51,030 nt of DNA from an uncultured Collinsella sp. (GTDB taxonomy: Bacteria; Actinomycetota; Coriobacteriia; Coriobacteriales; Coriobacteriaceae), in the NCBI GenBank assembly GCA_902493985.1, contig CABURR010000007.1:1-51030 (forward strand), read 5' to 3'. The translations under genes and the position numbers were made by a program. The notes under the pieces were generated by a model that worked only from the letters and a program-made list of their open reading frames with translations, was not told the origin of the DNA and did no database searches. This document shows, piece after piece, positions 27,112 to 36,108 of this stretch; within the stretch, counting starts at the first letter, position 1, and each line of letters opens with the position of its first letter.

Positions 27112-27864
27112 ATGGCCGCCAACCATGTACTATGTACGGGCATTGTCCAAACCCGTAACTCAAAGGACCCCATTTTGCCCGTCGTCGCCGCTATAACCGT
27201 TACCTCACATGCCTCGGATGCCATGGTCGCTATCCCCTTTTGGCTCGAGATGTTCGCCGTTGTCGCTGCATCGATCTCGGGTGTGCTGGTTGCGCGCGAA
27301 CACAAGCTCGACCTGGTGGGCGCGGTCGCACTCGCCGTGGTCTGTGGCCTGGGCGGCGGTCTTTTACGCGACATGACGCTGCAGGTGGGCAACGTCTACA
27401 TCCTCAACCAGCCGATGGCACTCCCGCTTTCCATTGCCACGGCGGCCATCATCTACATCTTCCCGGCAATCGTCGATAAACCCGAGAAACTCATCCCATT
27501 GCTCGACATCATCTCGGTCGGCATCTACGCCGCCACCGGAGCGGACAAAGCACTGGTTTATGGCTTTGCGCCGGCCGTATGCATCATGATGGGCTTTTTC
27601 ACCGCGGTGGGTGGCGGCATGTTGCGCGACGGCTTTATGGGCGTGGTTCCGGGCATTTTCCAACGTACTAACTTTTATGCCATCGCCGCCATCGCCGGAT
27701 CGACAAGCTATGTGTGTCTCGTTATGAGCGGCATCATGAGCAATGTCGCCGCGCTGGTCGTATGCGTCGCGGTGACCATGGGTCTGCGCTGGCTCTCGCT
27801 GCGCTTTGATATCAAAAGCCCCACCGAGGAAGACATCGCACGTTTTTTGCATCGCAAAAAGTAG
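27112..27864 (+). CDS. TRIC/UPF0126 family membrane protein
   Basis: 250 residues with about seven membrane helices and two copies of the UPF0126 (YicG-like) repeat, each with the signature GGGLLRDM (first) and GGGMLRDGF (second). Relatives include bacterial TRIC-type cation channels and a glycine-associated branch; ion or small-molecule passage is inferred. I chose the ATG at 27112 because GAGG lies 6 nt upstream; longer starts run into the palindrome at 26994-27060. It appears to stand alone. Confidence 0.85.
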   Translation: MAANHVLCTGIVQTRNSKDPILPVVAAITVTSHASDAMVAIPFWLEMFAVVAASISGVLVAREHKLDLVGAVALAVVCGLGGGLLRDMTLQVGNVYILNQPMALPLSIATAAIIYIFPAIVDKPEKLIPLLDIISVGIYAATGADKALVYGFAPAVCIMMGFFTAVGGGMLRDGFMGVVPGIFQRTNFYAIAAIAGSTSYVCLVMSGIMSNVAALVVCVAVTMGLRWLSLRFDIKSPTEEDIARFLHRKK

Positions 27865-27932
27865 GTGGCGCGGGCTCGTCCCCGAAATGCAACTGAGAGG
27901 TTCTTTTAGAGCGCCCGCGCGTTGGGTACCCT

Positions 27933-27957
27933 GTTAGATACATGTCGAGTATCTAAC
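27933..27957 (+). promoter_or_regulatory. Dyad upstream of the bactofilin-like gene
   Basis: Perfect 9-bp inverted repeat GTTAGATAC-7 nt-GTATCTAAC, ending 12 bp before the start codon and just before the GAAGGA ribosome site. Operator or leader hairpin. Confidence 0.5.
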
Positions 27958-27969
27958 GAAGGATTCACT

Positions 27970-29115
27970 ATGCCTTGCAACCTAGCACCGTCGTCCCGAC
28001 GCCGTAAAACGCAGGCCCGCGTCGCCCTCCTATTCGCACTGATCGCGCTTGCGCTAACCGTACTTCCCACGACGTCGTTCGCCGGCACAGACACCGCGGG
28101 CAACGTGCTCGCAACCGAAGTTGACTCAAATCCGTCTGGCGTCGAAGGCGACCTGTACTGGGCTGGCCAAAGCCTTAACCTAGACGACGCCTCCATCGGC
28201 CGCGATATTATCGCGGCAGGCGAGAGCCTGTCGATTCGCGACTGCACCGTAGGCGGAGCCGTTCGCCTGGCGGCGCGCACCATCGATATCTCCAAAACCG
28301 CAATCGATGGCAGCGTGACGGTAGCCGGTCAGCATGTCGTGCTCAACACTGGTAGCACCGCCAACTGTTTTTACGCGATGGGTGAGACAGTTGCCCTACG
28401 AGGCTCCACCAAGTCGGCAGCACTTGCAGGCGATACGGTGACCATCGACGGCACCGTCGAGGGCGATGTCGAGGTTTGGGCCGATAAGCTCGTCTTGGGC
28501 AAGAATGCCCGCATTACCGGCACCGTGAGCGCACATGTTTCCGAGGACCCCGAGCGCGCCGCAGGAGCCGAGGTCGGTGCGCTCAAGATCGACCGCACCG
28601 AGAACGAAGATACTTCCACCCTTAATGATATCGTCGGCGGCATCGTGGCCGCAGCCCTGTCGACCTGCTTTATCGCCCTGTTGCTCGAGCTCGTCTTTCC
28701 GTGTGCGACCGCCAGTGCCGCCGGCATGCTCCACCAGCGCGCCACGCCCCTGTGGGTGAGCGGTCTTCTGGGTACGATTGCTGTCGTCCCCGCCGTCCTG
28801 CTGCTGATTATCTCTATCGCTGGCCTGTCGCTTGCCGGAACCCTCTTGTGCGGCGTTATCGGCATCGCGTTGGTGTCGAGTGCCTTTGCGGGATGCGCAA
28901 TCGCCCGCATGGTCGGACACAACCAGAACCGCTACGCCATGGCAGCCGTCGGCGGTGTGGCCGCAGGCGCCCTCACGGGACTTCCCCTCATCGGCGACTT
29001 CATCAGCGGCGTGGCCTTTGTCTTTATGCTCGGCTACGTTATCCAAATCATCTGGCGCAACGCCCGCCTCAAGCCCCAACAAGCCTCCAACACGCCAGGA
29101 GTCCCCACCGCCTAG
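27970..29115 (+). CDS. Bactofilin-like polymer-forming membrane protein
   Basis: 381 residues. I chose the ATG at 27970 (MPCNLAPSSRRRK), with GAAGGA 6 nt upstream. Residues 1-50 hold a basic segment and a hydrophobic signal ending near SFAG. Residues about 60-200 form a right-handed beta-helix type repeat (short runs like SLNLDDASIGRDIIAAGESL, AVRLAARTIDISKTAIDGS), as in bactofilin/polymer-forming proteins. Residues about 225-365 have four to five membrane helices. This pairing of an outward-facing beta-helix with a membrane domain is found in Gram-positive bacteria; the role (envelope or cell-shape scaffold) is inferred. Confidence 0.75.
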   Translation: MPCNLAPSSRRRKTQARVALLFALIALALTVLPTTSFAGTDTAGNVLATEVDSNPSGVEGDLYWAGQSLNLDDASIGRDIIAAGESLSIRDCTVGGAVRLAARTIDISKTAIDGSVTVAGQHVVLNTGSTANCFYAMGETVALRGSTKSAALAGDTVTIDGTVEGDVEVWADKLVLGKNARITGTVSAHVSEDPERAAGAEVGALKIDRTENEDTSTLNDIVGGIVAAALSTCFIALLLELVFPCATASAAGMLHQRATPLWVSGLLGTIAVVPAVLLLIISIAGLSLAGTLLCGVIGIALVSSAFAGCAIARMVGHNQNRYAMAAVGGVAAGALTGLPLIGDFISGVAFVFMLGYVIQIIWRNARLKPQQASNTPGVPTA

Positions 29116-29121
29116 CCGCCA

Positions 29122-29156
29122 ACCACCACAAAGGGGACGGGCACCTTTGTAGTGGT
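29122..29156 (+). repeat. Hairpin after the bactofilin-like gene
   Basis: 13-bp arms ACCACCACAAAGG/CCTTTGTAGTGGT with one mismatch and a 9-nt loop GGACGGGCA. No T-run on the plus strand. The GGGACGGG core resembles those at 15030 and 32674. Confidence 0.6.
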
Positions 29157-29182
29157 GCAGACCAACTCAACCCCTGTGTACC

Positions 29183-29222
29183 AAAAAGGGCGCCGACCAT
29201 TGCGGTCGACGCCCTTTCTTAT
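29183..29222. terminator. Bidirectional terminator between convergent genes
   Basis: Stem AAAGGGCGCCGACC/GGTCGACGCCCTTT (29185-29217) with T-runs on both strands. It can end typA (minus) and the bactofilin-like gene (plus). Confidence 0.88.
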
Positions 29223-29244
29223 TGGCGGTTATAAGCCCCAGCGA

Positions 29245-31083
<1,839 letters not shown>

Positions 31084-31200
31084 GTAGTTCCCCTATCTTC
31101 TATCCATATACAAACGGCACGCGTATGCGGCCCGCCCAGCGATACAACGCTCAGCGGGAATATTGAGCCTTTTACCGAAAACTCGTTTATTTTAGCGATT

Positions 31201-31650
31201 TTAGATGAGAGGGGTTTCCTCACCTGCAGGTTCAGGGTCGCTCCACATAAAACCATCGCCGGCGCCCATGCCCTCATACAGCACATATGCCGAAAAGCCG
31301 CTCTCGAGCGTCGTCTCAAAGAAGCTCACGAGTAGAGCGTCATGGTAGCCGCCGTCAATCTCGACGCAGCCGGTATAGCCGATGGCATAGCGGGCGATAC
31401 GGCCCAGGCCCTCGTCCTTAAGGCCCATCTTGTGCTCGGAGATAAAGTTGGTGGCAGCCTCCAGGCATGCCTCCTCGCCATCCTCGTCGAGCGCGGCAAG
31501 ATAGCGGTTGGAAGCAGCGTCCTCGATCGCCACAACTACGCCCGGATTCTCGCCGGCGGCAAGGTCGTCCAAGAACGCACCAATCAGGTCACACACCATG
31601 GCGTCGAGCTCGGCGGAGACGTTACCGGCGTCCTGCATATCCTGTGCCAT
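31201..31650 (-). CDS. Small acidic protein of unknown function
   Basis: 149 residues, rich in Asp/Glu/Ala, no membrane helix and no signal peptide. The pattern of alternating strands (YAIGYTGCVEIDGGYHDALLV, then GFSAYVLYEGMGAGDGF) suggests a compact alpha/beta fold. I do not recognise the family. The start has GGGAAGG 7-8 nt upstream. It lies 30 bp after the two-helix membrane protein gene and may share its transcript with the DUF151 gene. Confidence 0.75.
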   Translation of the reverse strand: MAQDMQDAGNVSAELDAMVCDLIGAFLDDLAAGENPGVVVAIEDAASNRYLAALDEDGEEACLEAATNFISEHKMGLKDEGLGRIARYAIGYTGCVEIDGGYHDALLVSFFETTLESGFSAYVLYEGMGAGDGFMWSDPEPAGEETPLI

Positions 31651-31680
31651 CTCTAGACCTTCCCATCGAATCCGGCGTCG

Positions 31681-32037
31681 TTACAGTTCTTGTGCCTCGG
31701 TAGCAATCTTGGCGGCAGCATCGCGGGCGCGCGTCATATCCATCGCGCGCTTGTCGAGTACCTTAATCTGGTTGGTCAGCATCACGGCATCGACCACACC
31801 CCAGATTACCAAGCCTGTTGAAATCGAAAACCCAAGCGCACCAACTGTACCACGAAGACGAGAACAGATTACCGCGACAAGGGCGGAGATGATAACCATC
31901 TTGATATAGGAGCCGCGGCGCTCGCGAAGCGTGCGGGCCTGCGTCACATAGGCGATGCGAGCCGCCTCGGATGCCTCCGAGCGCATCTGGGCTTCACGCG
32001 CGATGGCGGCCGCTTCAGCCGATACGCGGGTACCCAT
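31681..32037 (-). CDS. Small membrane protein with two helices
   Basis: 118 residues from the ATG at 32037, preferred because GGAGAGG lies 7 nt upstream; the alternative ATG at 32067 touches the stop of the preceding gene (TAAATG) but has no ribosome site. Helical, Ala/Arg-rich N-terminus (about 1-45), two membrane helices (about 47-62 and 68-88), then a charged helix. Family unknown. Coupled to the DUF151 gene. Confidence 0.7.
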   Translation of the reverse strand: MGTRVSAEAAAIAREAQMRSEASEAARIAYVTQARTLRERRGSYIKMVIISALVAVICSRLRGTVGALGFSISTGLVIWGVVDAVMLTNQIKVLDKRAMDMTRARDAAAKIATEAQEL

Positions 32038-32067
32038 CAGCGACCTCTCCGCTCGCGTGCCAGACAT

Positions 32068-32568
32068 TTAGAAATCATCGGGGGAGAGCGTATGGACGAA
32101 CTCGTCGAACTTCTCGAACTCCTGCTCGTCGTCAACTTCCTCGGCATGGGCAGAAACGGTACCCAGGCGATTCATGATGTCGTCCTCCACGAACATGGGG
32201 GCATTACTGCGCACGGCAAGGGCAATGGCGTCACTGGGGCGGGCGTCAATCTTGCGCTCGTCACCATCGACCAGCACGACAATCGTCGCATAGAACACCG
32301 GCGGCTCGGCACGAACGATCTCGATGCGCTCGAGCTTGGCGCCCAGGGCGTCGACGGTGTCAAGCAGCAGGTCATGCGTTATCGGGCGCTCGGCGCGACC
32401 GCTATCGATGCCACGGCTAATGGCCGCGGCCTCAAACGAGCCGGTCTGAATGGAAAGCGAACGCAGGGGCGCTGGCGAATCCGACTTGCCGCAGCGCTCG
32501 CGAAGCACGATAAGCGATGGCACGGGACCGGCGGCCATGACGATGGTCTCTATGTCGACACGAACCAT
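32068..32568 (-). CDS. Bifunctional nuclease family protein (DUF151)
   Basis: 166 residues from the ATG at 32568, which has CCGGAGG 6 nt upstream. The DUF151 core is clear: SPAPLRSLSIQTGSFEA, then PITHDLLLDTVDALGAKL, FYATIVVLVDGDERKIDARP and SDAIALAVRSNAPMFVEDD. Family members are reported with DNase and RNase activity in plants and occur widely in Actinomycetota; the bacterial role is unclear. A C-terminal acidic tail (about 140-166) is added. First of a likely three-gene unit with the two genes downstream. Confidence 0.85.
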   Translation of the reverse strand: MVRVDIETIVMAAGPVPSLIVLRERCGKSDSPAPLRSLSIQTGSFEAAAISRGIDSGRAERPITHDLLLDTVDALGAKLERIEIVRAEPPVFYATIVVLVDGDERKIDARPSDAIALAVRSNAPMFVEDDIMNRLGTVSAHAEEVDDEQEFEKFDEFVHTLSPDDF

Positions 32569-32659
32569 GGAACACCTCCGGTACGTAGCGGTTAACACAC
32601 GGCAGGGTCGCCGCATTGAATAGCTATACTACCCAATCTTTCGCCCAGCACACAAAATC

Positions 32660-32698
32660 AAAGTAGTTAATTTGGGACGGGGCTATTTTGACTACTTT
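32660..32698. repeat. Small hairpin with TGGGACGGGG core
   Basis: 8-bp arms AAAGTAGT (32660-32667) and ACTACTTT (32691-32698). The loop carries TGGGACGGGG, the same core as in the 34-bp inverted repeat at 15021-15121. Confidence 0.55.
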
Positions 32699-32708
32699 TA
32701 GTTGGATA

Positions 32709-32740
32709 AGAAAAAAGCCCCGAGGCAATGCCCCAGGGCT
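32709..32740 (-). terminator. Terminator of the tRNA Ala-Ile transcript
   Basis: On the minus strand AGCCC-TGGGGCA-TTG-CCTC-GGGGCT followed by TTTTTT, 14 bp past tRNA-Ile. Confidence 0.88.
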
Positions 32741-32753
32741 CTTAACGTTTTGA

Positions 32754-32830
32754 TGGTGGACCTGACAAGATTCGAACTTGTGACCTCCCGGTTATCAGCC
32801 GGACGCTCTAACCAACTGAGCTACAGGTCC
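32754..32830 (-). tRNA. tRNA-Ile (GAT)
   Basis: 77 nt with encoded CCA. Acceptor GGACCTG/CAGGTCC, anticodon loop with GAT (CCGGCTGATAACCGGG), T-loop TTCGAAT. Identical to the copy at 32978-33054. Confidence 0.96.
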
Positions 32831-32834
32831 ATCA

Positions 32835-32910
32835 TGGTGGAGGTTAGGGGGATCGAACCCCTGACCTCAGGCTTGCAAAGCCCGCGCTCTCCCAGCTGAG
32901 CTAAACCCCC
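32835..32910 (-). tRNA. tRNA-Ala (TGC)
   Basis: 76 nt with encoded CCA. Acceptor GGGGGTT/AACCTCC, anticodon TGC in GGGCTTTGCAAGCCT, T-arm with TTCGATC. It lies 4 bp from the downstream tRNA-Ile, so the two are co-transcribed. Confidence 0.96.
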
Positions 32911-32914
32911 ACGG

Positions 32915-32966
32915 AGAAAGTAATAAACACCCCAGCGGCGACTCGGCTCTCGCTGGGGTGTTTATT
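32915..32966 (-). terminator. Terminator after the upstream tRNA-Ile
   Basis: A perfect 16-bp stem AATAAACACCCCAGCG/CGCTGGGGTGTTTATT (32922-32937 and 32951-32966), with TTTATTAC at the end on the minus strand. Confidence 0.85.
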
Positions 32967-32977
32967 GCGAAAGAAAG

Positions 32978-33054
32978 TGGTGGACCTGACAAGATTCGAA
33001 CTTGTGACCTCCCGGTTATCAGCCGGACGCTCTAACCAACTGAGCTACAGGTCC
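32978..33054 (-). tRNA. tRNA-Ile (GAT), second copy
   Basis: Identical over its full length to tRNA-Ile at 32754-32830, including CCA. A terminator separates it from tRNA-Ala. Confidence 0.96.
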
Positions 33055-33099
33055 ATCGCGCAAGGGATATATTAGACGAGTCGTTACGCGCGCGTCAAC

Positions 33100-33289
33100 A
33101 ACTTTTTTGAAATTCTTTGGGAAGAGTTCGCCCCGGTCGCACGGCGGCATGTGAAGTCGCCTGCTCGGACAGTCCTGACTCGCGCAGAGAGCACATTAAG
33201 TGCTCTCTGGCTCGTGCGGAACTCGCGATCGACTTCACATGCCGCCGTGCGACCGGGGCGAACACGAGTCCCAAGGTTTTCAAAAAAGC
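33100..33289. repeat. 190-bp palindrome between gyrA and tRNA-Ile
   Basis: Arms 33126-33159 and 33230-33263 are perfect complements over 34 bp (core CGCCCCGGTCGCACGGCGGC). Pairing continues outwards with mismatches (CTTTGGGAAG and GTCCCAAGG, then TTTTTTGAAA and TTTTCAAAAAA) to about 33100 and 33289. Inside is a second perfect hairpin, AGAGAGCAC/GTGCTCTCT. The right end coincides with the gyrA terminator T-run. No gene lies in it. Confidence 0.9.
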
Positions 33290-33315
33290 GGTCGGCGCGC
33301 AGGTGCGCCGACCGC
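33281..33315 (-). terminator. Terminator of gyrA
   Basis: Stem GCGGTCGGCGC with GCGCCGACCGC (33288-33315) followed by TTTTTTG on the minus strand, 41 bp past the gyrA stop. Confidence 0.92.
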
Positions 33316-33355
33316 CGATATATGGGGTCTGATATTTTCTACCAGCTAGTTCCTC

Positions 33356-36097
33356 TTACTCGTCGAGGAGATCTTCTGGCATGTCGTTGCCGTCACCTAG
33401 GTCGACTGGGGCCTCTTCGGCGTCGGCTGCGGCCTCGGCACCTTCGCCTTCGGGCTTCTCTTTGGCCGCTGTCATGCGGGCTACGGCGCAGATGCGGTCG
33501 TTATCGTCGACGGTCATCATCTTGACGCCCTGGGTGGCTCGGCCGGTTTGGCTGATCTCGTCGGTCTTGACGCGAATGACCGTCGCGCCCTCCGTCACGA
33601 TGAACAGCTCATGCTGCGGGCCCACCGTCTTCATGGCTGCGAGGTTACCCTTGCGCTCGGTCATCTGGATGGTGTAGACACCCTGACCGCCGCGGTTCTG
33701 CTCCGGGTAATCCGAGACCGGCGTGCGTTTGCCGTAGCCGCGCTCGGTAATGACAAACAGGTCGCCGTTACCGTTGGTAATCTCCATACCAAGAACGCTC
33801 ACGCCTTCCTTCATGCCAATGCCGCGGACGCCGCTGGTATCGCGACCGGTGGCGCGCACCTGGTCCTCGGGGAACATAATCGCCTTGCCCGCGGTGGTTG
33901 CCATGATGATCTTGTCACCCTCGCGCACGCGACGTACAGCAAGCAGCGCGTCGTCTTCCCTCAGGTTGATGGCGATCAGGCCGTCGCGGCGGCTACGGTC
34001 GTAGGCGCTCATCACGGTCTTCTTGACCATGCCGCTCTTGGTGGCAAACATCAGGTACTCGTCGGCGGGGAACTCGCGGCAGCTGATGACGCTCGCGATC
34101 TTCTCGCCCTCCTCGAAAGGCAGCAAATTGACGATCGCGGTGCCGCGCGCCTGGCGCGTGCCAACCGGCAGCTCGTGCACCTTCAGGCGATAGACTTTGC
34201 CCTTGCTCGAGAAGAACAGCACGTACTCGTGCGTGGATGCGATAAACATCTCGTCGATAACGTCGTCCTCTTTGAGGTTGACGCCCGACACGCCCTTGCC
34301 GCCGCGCTTTTGGGCGCGATAGGCGGCCACCGGGATGCGCTTGACGTAGCCGGTGTGGGTGATGGTCACGACCATGTCCTCGTCGGCAATCAGATCTTCG
34401 ACGTCCAGGTCCTTCTCGACATGGCTGATCTCGGTGCGGCGCTTGTCGCCGAACTTCTTGGAAATCTCGCGCATCTCTTCCTTGATGACGCCCAGGATTT
34501 TCTCCTCGTGCGCCAACAGGTCCTCGTAGTAGGCGATAGCACGGCGCAAGCCGTCCAGCTCTTCCTGAATCTTGTCGCGCTCCAGGCCGGTCAGGCGGCG
34601 CAGCCTCATCTCGAGGATGGCCGTAGTCTGCTCGGGCGTAAAGCCAAAGCGCTCGATCAGGCGACTGCTGGCCTCAGAGTCGGTCTGCGAGGAGCGGATG
34701 ATGCTGATGACCTCGTCGATATGGTCGAGAGCCATCAGGTAGCCCTCGAGGATATGGGCACGCGCCTGTGCCTTCTTGAGGTCAAAGCGGGTGCGGCGGG
34801 TGACGACGTCGACCTGGTGGTCGATGTAGTGCTGCAGCATCTCGCGCAGGCTCAGACATTTGGGAACGCCGTTGACAAGCGCCAGGTTGTTGGCACCAAA
34901 GGTCGTCTGCAGCGAGGTGTACTTGTACAGGTTGTTGAGCACGACCTGCGGGATGACGCCCTTCTTGAGTTCGATGACCAGACGGATACCCTTCTGGTTG
35001 GACTCATCGCGCATATCCGAGATTCCCTCGATACGTTTGTCGTTGACGAGCTGAGCGATCTTCTCCTGCAGGGTGCCCTTGTTGACCATGTAGGGAATCT
35101 CGGTAAAGACCAGGCGGCTGCGACCGGTCTTGGTGGACTCCACATGGGCCTTGGCGCGCACGGTGATGGAGCCGCGGCCGGTCTCGTAGCTCTGTTTAAT
35201 GCCGGCACTGCCCATGATGATGGCACCGGTGGGGAAGTCCGGACCGGGCATGATCTGCATGAGCTCGTCGACGGTGGCGTCGGGGTTGTCGATCAGGTAG
35301 CACGTGGCCTCGATCGCCTCGGTGAGGTTGTGCGGGGCGATGTTGGTGGCCATGCCGACGGCGATGCCCTGGCTGCCGTTGACCAGCAGGTTGGGGAAAC
35401 GCGCGGGCAGCGCCTGGGGCTCGGCGAGCGACTCGTCGTAGTTGGGCTGCCAGTCGACGGTGTCCTTCTGCAAGTCGCGCAGGAGCTCCATGGCGGGCTT
35501 TGCCAGACGGCTCTCGGTGTAACGCATGGCGGCGGCGCCGTCGCCGTCGATGTTGCCGAAGTTGCCGTGACCGTCAATGAGTGGCGTGCGCATGGAGAAC
35601 CACTGTGCCAGGCGGACCATGGCCTCGTAGACCGCGGAGTCACCGTGCGGATGGTACTTACCGATAACTTCGCCGACCGTCCAGGCCGACTTCTTGTGCG
35701 GACGGTTGGGGTAGATGCCGCTCTCGTTCATTGCGTACAGGATGCGACGGTGCACCGGCTTTAAGCCATCGCGCACGTCCGGCAGGGCGCGCGCCGTGAT
35801 GACCGACATCGAGTACTCGATAAACGACTGCTTCATCTCACGGCCGAACTCCGAAATCTGGAGCTGGCCGCCGTTGATATCCTCGCCGGCCGAGGCGCCG
35901 CGGTCGACTTCGCCAAAGCTCTCCTCGAGCTCACCGTCGTCGTCTTCTTCCTCATCATCATCGGCATCGGGGTTATAGGCGTCCGGGTCGCCGTCCTCGC
36001 CCTGCTCAGCACGGGCAAGCAGGCGCTTCAGATCGTCGGGCATGCCGGCGTCGCCGGCCTCGCCCATACCCTCGTTATTGTTGATATCGTCTGCCAC
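33356..36097 (-). CDS. gyrA: DNA gyrase subunit A
   Basis: Breaks and rejoins DNA to add negative supercoils. 913 residues, longer than usual because an acidic, disordered N-terminal segment of about 75 residues (runs such as DADDDEEEDDDGELEE) precedes the conserved start near REMKQSFIEYSMSVI. The catalytic Tyr is Y193 (AAMRYTES). The quinolone region reads GDSAVYEAMVRLAQ, with Ser154 and Glu158, the pattern common in susceptible Gram-positive bacteria. The GyrA box is QKRGGKG. It starts 11 bp after gyrB. Confidence 0.97.
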   Translation of the reverse strand: MADDINNNEGMGEAGDAGMPDDLKRLLARAEQGEDGDPDAYNPDADDDEEEDDDGELEESFGEVDRGASAGEDINGGQLQISEFGREMKQSFIEYSMSVITARALPDVRDGLKPVHRRILYAMNESGIYPNRPHKKSAWTVGEVIGKYHPHGDSAVYEAMVRLAQWFSMRTPLIDGHGNFGNIDGDGAAAMRYTESRLAKPAMELLRDLQKDTVDWQPNYDESLAEPQALPARFPNLLVNGSQGIAVGMATNIAPHNLTEAIEATCYLIDNPDATVDELMQIMPGPDFPTGAIIMGSAGIKQSYETGRGSITVRAKAHVESTKTGRSRLVFTEIPYMVNKGTLQEKIAQLVNDKRIEGISDMRDESNQKGIRLVIELKKGVIPQVVLNNLYKYTSLQTTFGANNLALVNGVPKCLSLREMLQHYIDHQVDVVTRRTRFDLKKAQARAHILEGYLMALDHIDEVISIIRSSQTDSEASSRLIERFGFTPEQTTAILEMRLRRLTGLERDKIQEELDGLRRAIAYYEDLLAHEEKILGVIKEEMREISKKFGDKRRTEISHVEKDLDVEDLIADEDMVVTITHTGYVKRIPVAAYRAQKRGGKGVSGVNLKEDDVIDEMFIASTHEYVLFFSSKGKVYRLKVHELPVGTRQARGTAIVNLLPFEEGEKIASVISCREFPADEYLMFATKSGMVKKTVMSAYDRSRRDGLIAINLREDDALLAVRRVREGDKIIMATTAGKAIMFPEDQVRATGRDTSGVRGIGMKEGVSVLGMEITNGNGDLFVITERGYGKRTPVSDYPEQNRGGQGVYTIQMTERKGNLAAMKTVGPQHELFIVTEGATVIRVKTDEISQTGRATQGVKMMTVDDNDRICAVARMTAAKEKPEGEGAEAAADAEEAPVDLGDGNDMPEDLLDE

Positions 36098-36108
36098 GTT
36101 ACCTCCTC

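Noticed and set aside
32754..33054. Part of an rRNA operon, since tRNA-Ile and tRNA-Ala are typical spacer tRNAs
   Set aside because: No 16S or 23S sequence lies near; terminators close the tRNA genes.
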